Positions 63,603 to 64,000 of a DNA stretch of 64,000 nt are shown in pieces; within the stretch, counting starts at the first letter, position 1; the number at the start of each line of letters is the position of its first letter. The stretch comes from Rhodanobacter sp. OK091 (lineage in GTDB: Bacteria > Pseudomonadota > Gammaproteobacteria > Xanthomonadales > Rhodanobacteraceae), in the NCBI RefSeq assembly GCF_900142825.1, contig NZ_FRCH01000005.1, forward strand, positions 1-64,000. Reading direction: 5' to 3'. The notes under the pieces are model-generated. The model was given only the letters and a program-made list of their open reading frames with translations, did not search any database and was not told the origin of the DNA. A program made the translations under genes and the position numbers.

Positions 63603-63742
63603 GGATTTTCCCGGTGATGGTCGGCACTTCACGTGCGGACACGTAATTTCTTGCGGGAAGATGTAATCGATGGCGGCACGCCGCGTCAAATGCGCTGCAA
63701 CACGGGACATCGGCCCCGCAAGAAAATGTGAACGGCAAAATG

Positions 63743-63775
63743 CAGAAAGGCGGCCGATGGGCCGCCTTTCTGCAT
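63743..63775 (-). terminator. Terminator of POT copy 2
   Basis: Hairpin AGAAAGGCGGCC / GGCCGCCTTTCT on the reverse strand, 18 nt after the stop of the partial POT gene; the T-rich tail is weak (CTGCATTTT). Confidence 0.7.
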
Positions 63776-63792
63776 GGCAACCAGTTTCCGGA

Positions 63793-64000
63793 TCAGCGCA
63801 CGCCATGCATCAGCCGGTTGATCAGCGGCGCAATCAGCAGCAGCAACGCGCCGGAGGCGGCCAGCAGCCAGAAGCCGAAGCTGAAGCCCGACAGCGCCGA
63901 GGCGGCGGTCATGCCGTGCTCGCCGGCGATGTAGCTGGCCAGCAGGCCGGACAAGTTGCCGCCGGCGGCGGTGGACAGGAACCAGCCGCCCATCGCCAGG
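63793..64000 (-). CDS. POT-family peptide transporter, copy 2 (partial, C-terminal end)
   Basis: Only the last 68 codons are in the window. MGGWFLSTAAGGNLSGLLASYIAGE and GFWLLAASGALLLLIAPLINRLMHGVR are nearly identical to copy 1's end, so this is a recent tandem paralogue. The gene continues past the window's right edge. Confidence 0.9.
   Translation of the reverse strand, partial: LAMGGWFLSTAAGGNLSGLLASYIAGEHGMTAASALSGFSFGFWLLAASGALLLLIAPLINRLMHGVR

Overview
This is a GC-rich gammaproteobacterial chromosome segment, most like Rhodanobacter or a close relative (Xanthomonadales). The attribution is inferred from protein resemblance: a NirK with a C-terminal cytochrome c domain plus NirV and NnrS, a class I fructose-bisphosphate aldolase beside tkt/pgk/pyk/gap, and GTAG-type REP elements. 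No rRNA, tRNA, CRISPR array or intact transposase was found.

Layout. 0-5.4 kb: cystathionine beta-synthase, a YdcH-like small protein, two DUF4398-type envelope proteins, PilU and maleylacetoacetate isomerase. 5.6-18.7 kb: central carbon genes (pgk, a HAD phosphatase, tkt, class I fba, pyk, gap) interspersed with two tandem outer-membrane paralogues, a TonB-box-type exported protein, an S9 peptidase and an S1/P1 nuclease. 18.8-26.5 kb: ferredoxin, azurin, truncated haemoglobin, Tpx, a CopD-like membrane protein, a three-gene operon ending in ubiD, a frameshifted exported protein and OmpW. 26.6-34.0 kb: an apparent sulfide/persulfide unit (ArsR-family regulator, DUF2892, DUF302, SQR, RND pump, OsmC). 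34.2-41.8 kb: ubiU-ubiV, HD-GYP, haemolysin III, fabB-fabA, a chorismate mutase-UbiT fusion and a porin. 42-48.6 kb: SCO, NirV, NirK, NnrS, SDR, two universal stress proteins and a P-type ATPase relic. 48.6-57.3 kb: diguanylate cyclase, beta-CASP RNase, cytochrome b561, two FNR-type [4Fe-4S] regulators, GNAT, tandem USP and hemN. 57.5-62 kb: tyrosine/homogentisate catabolism (fahA, hmgA, hpd, MarR), interrupted by a small DUF559 nuclease cassette with inverted terminal repeats. 62-64 kb: two tandem POT peptide transporters, the second cut by the window edge.

How it works together. From about 19 to 57 kb, many gene starts have an FNR/ANR-like palindrome (TTGAT-N4-ATCAA or a close variant), usually 60-80 bp upstream of the start codon. 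Two four-cysteine FNR regulators are encoded in the middle. The putative targets fit an oxygen-limitation programme: nitrite reduction (nirK-nirV-sco, nnrS), O2-independent ubiquinone synthesis (ubiU, ubiV, ubiT), anaerobic haem synthesis (hemN), unsaturated fatty acids (fabA-fabB), electron carriers (azurin, cytochrome b561), porins (ompW, alginate-export type) and stress proteins. The most novel-looking items are the chorismate mutase-UbiT fusion with an internal FNR-like box, the SQR/RND/OsmC operon under an AT-rich ArsR-type operator, the DUF559 cassette with coding inverted repeats, and a 15-bp GATC-rich repeat array between hemN and the second fnr gene.
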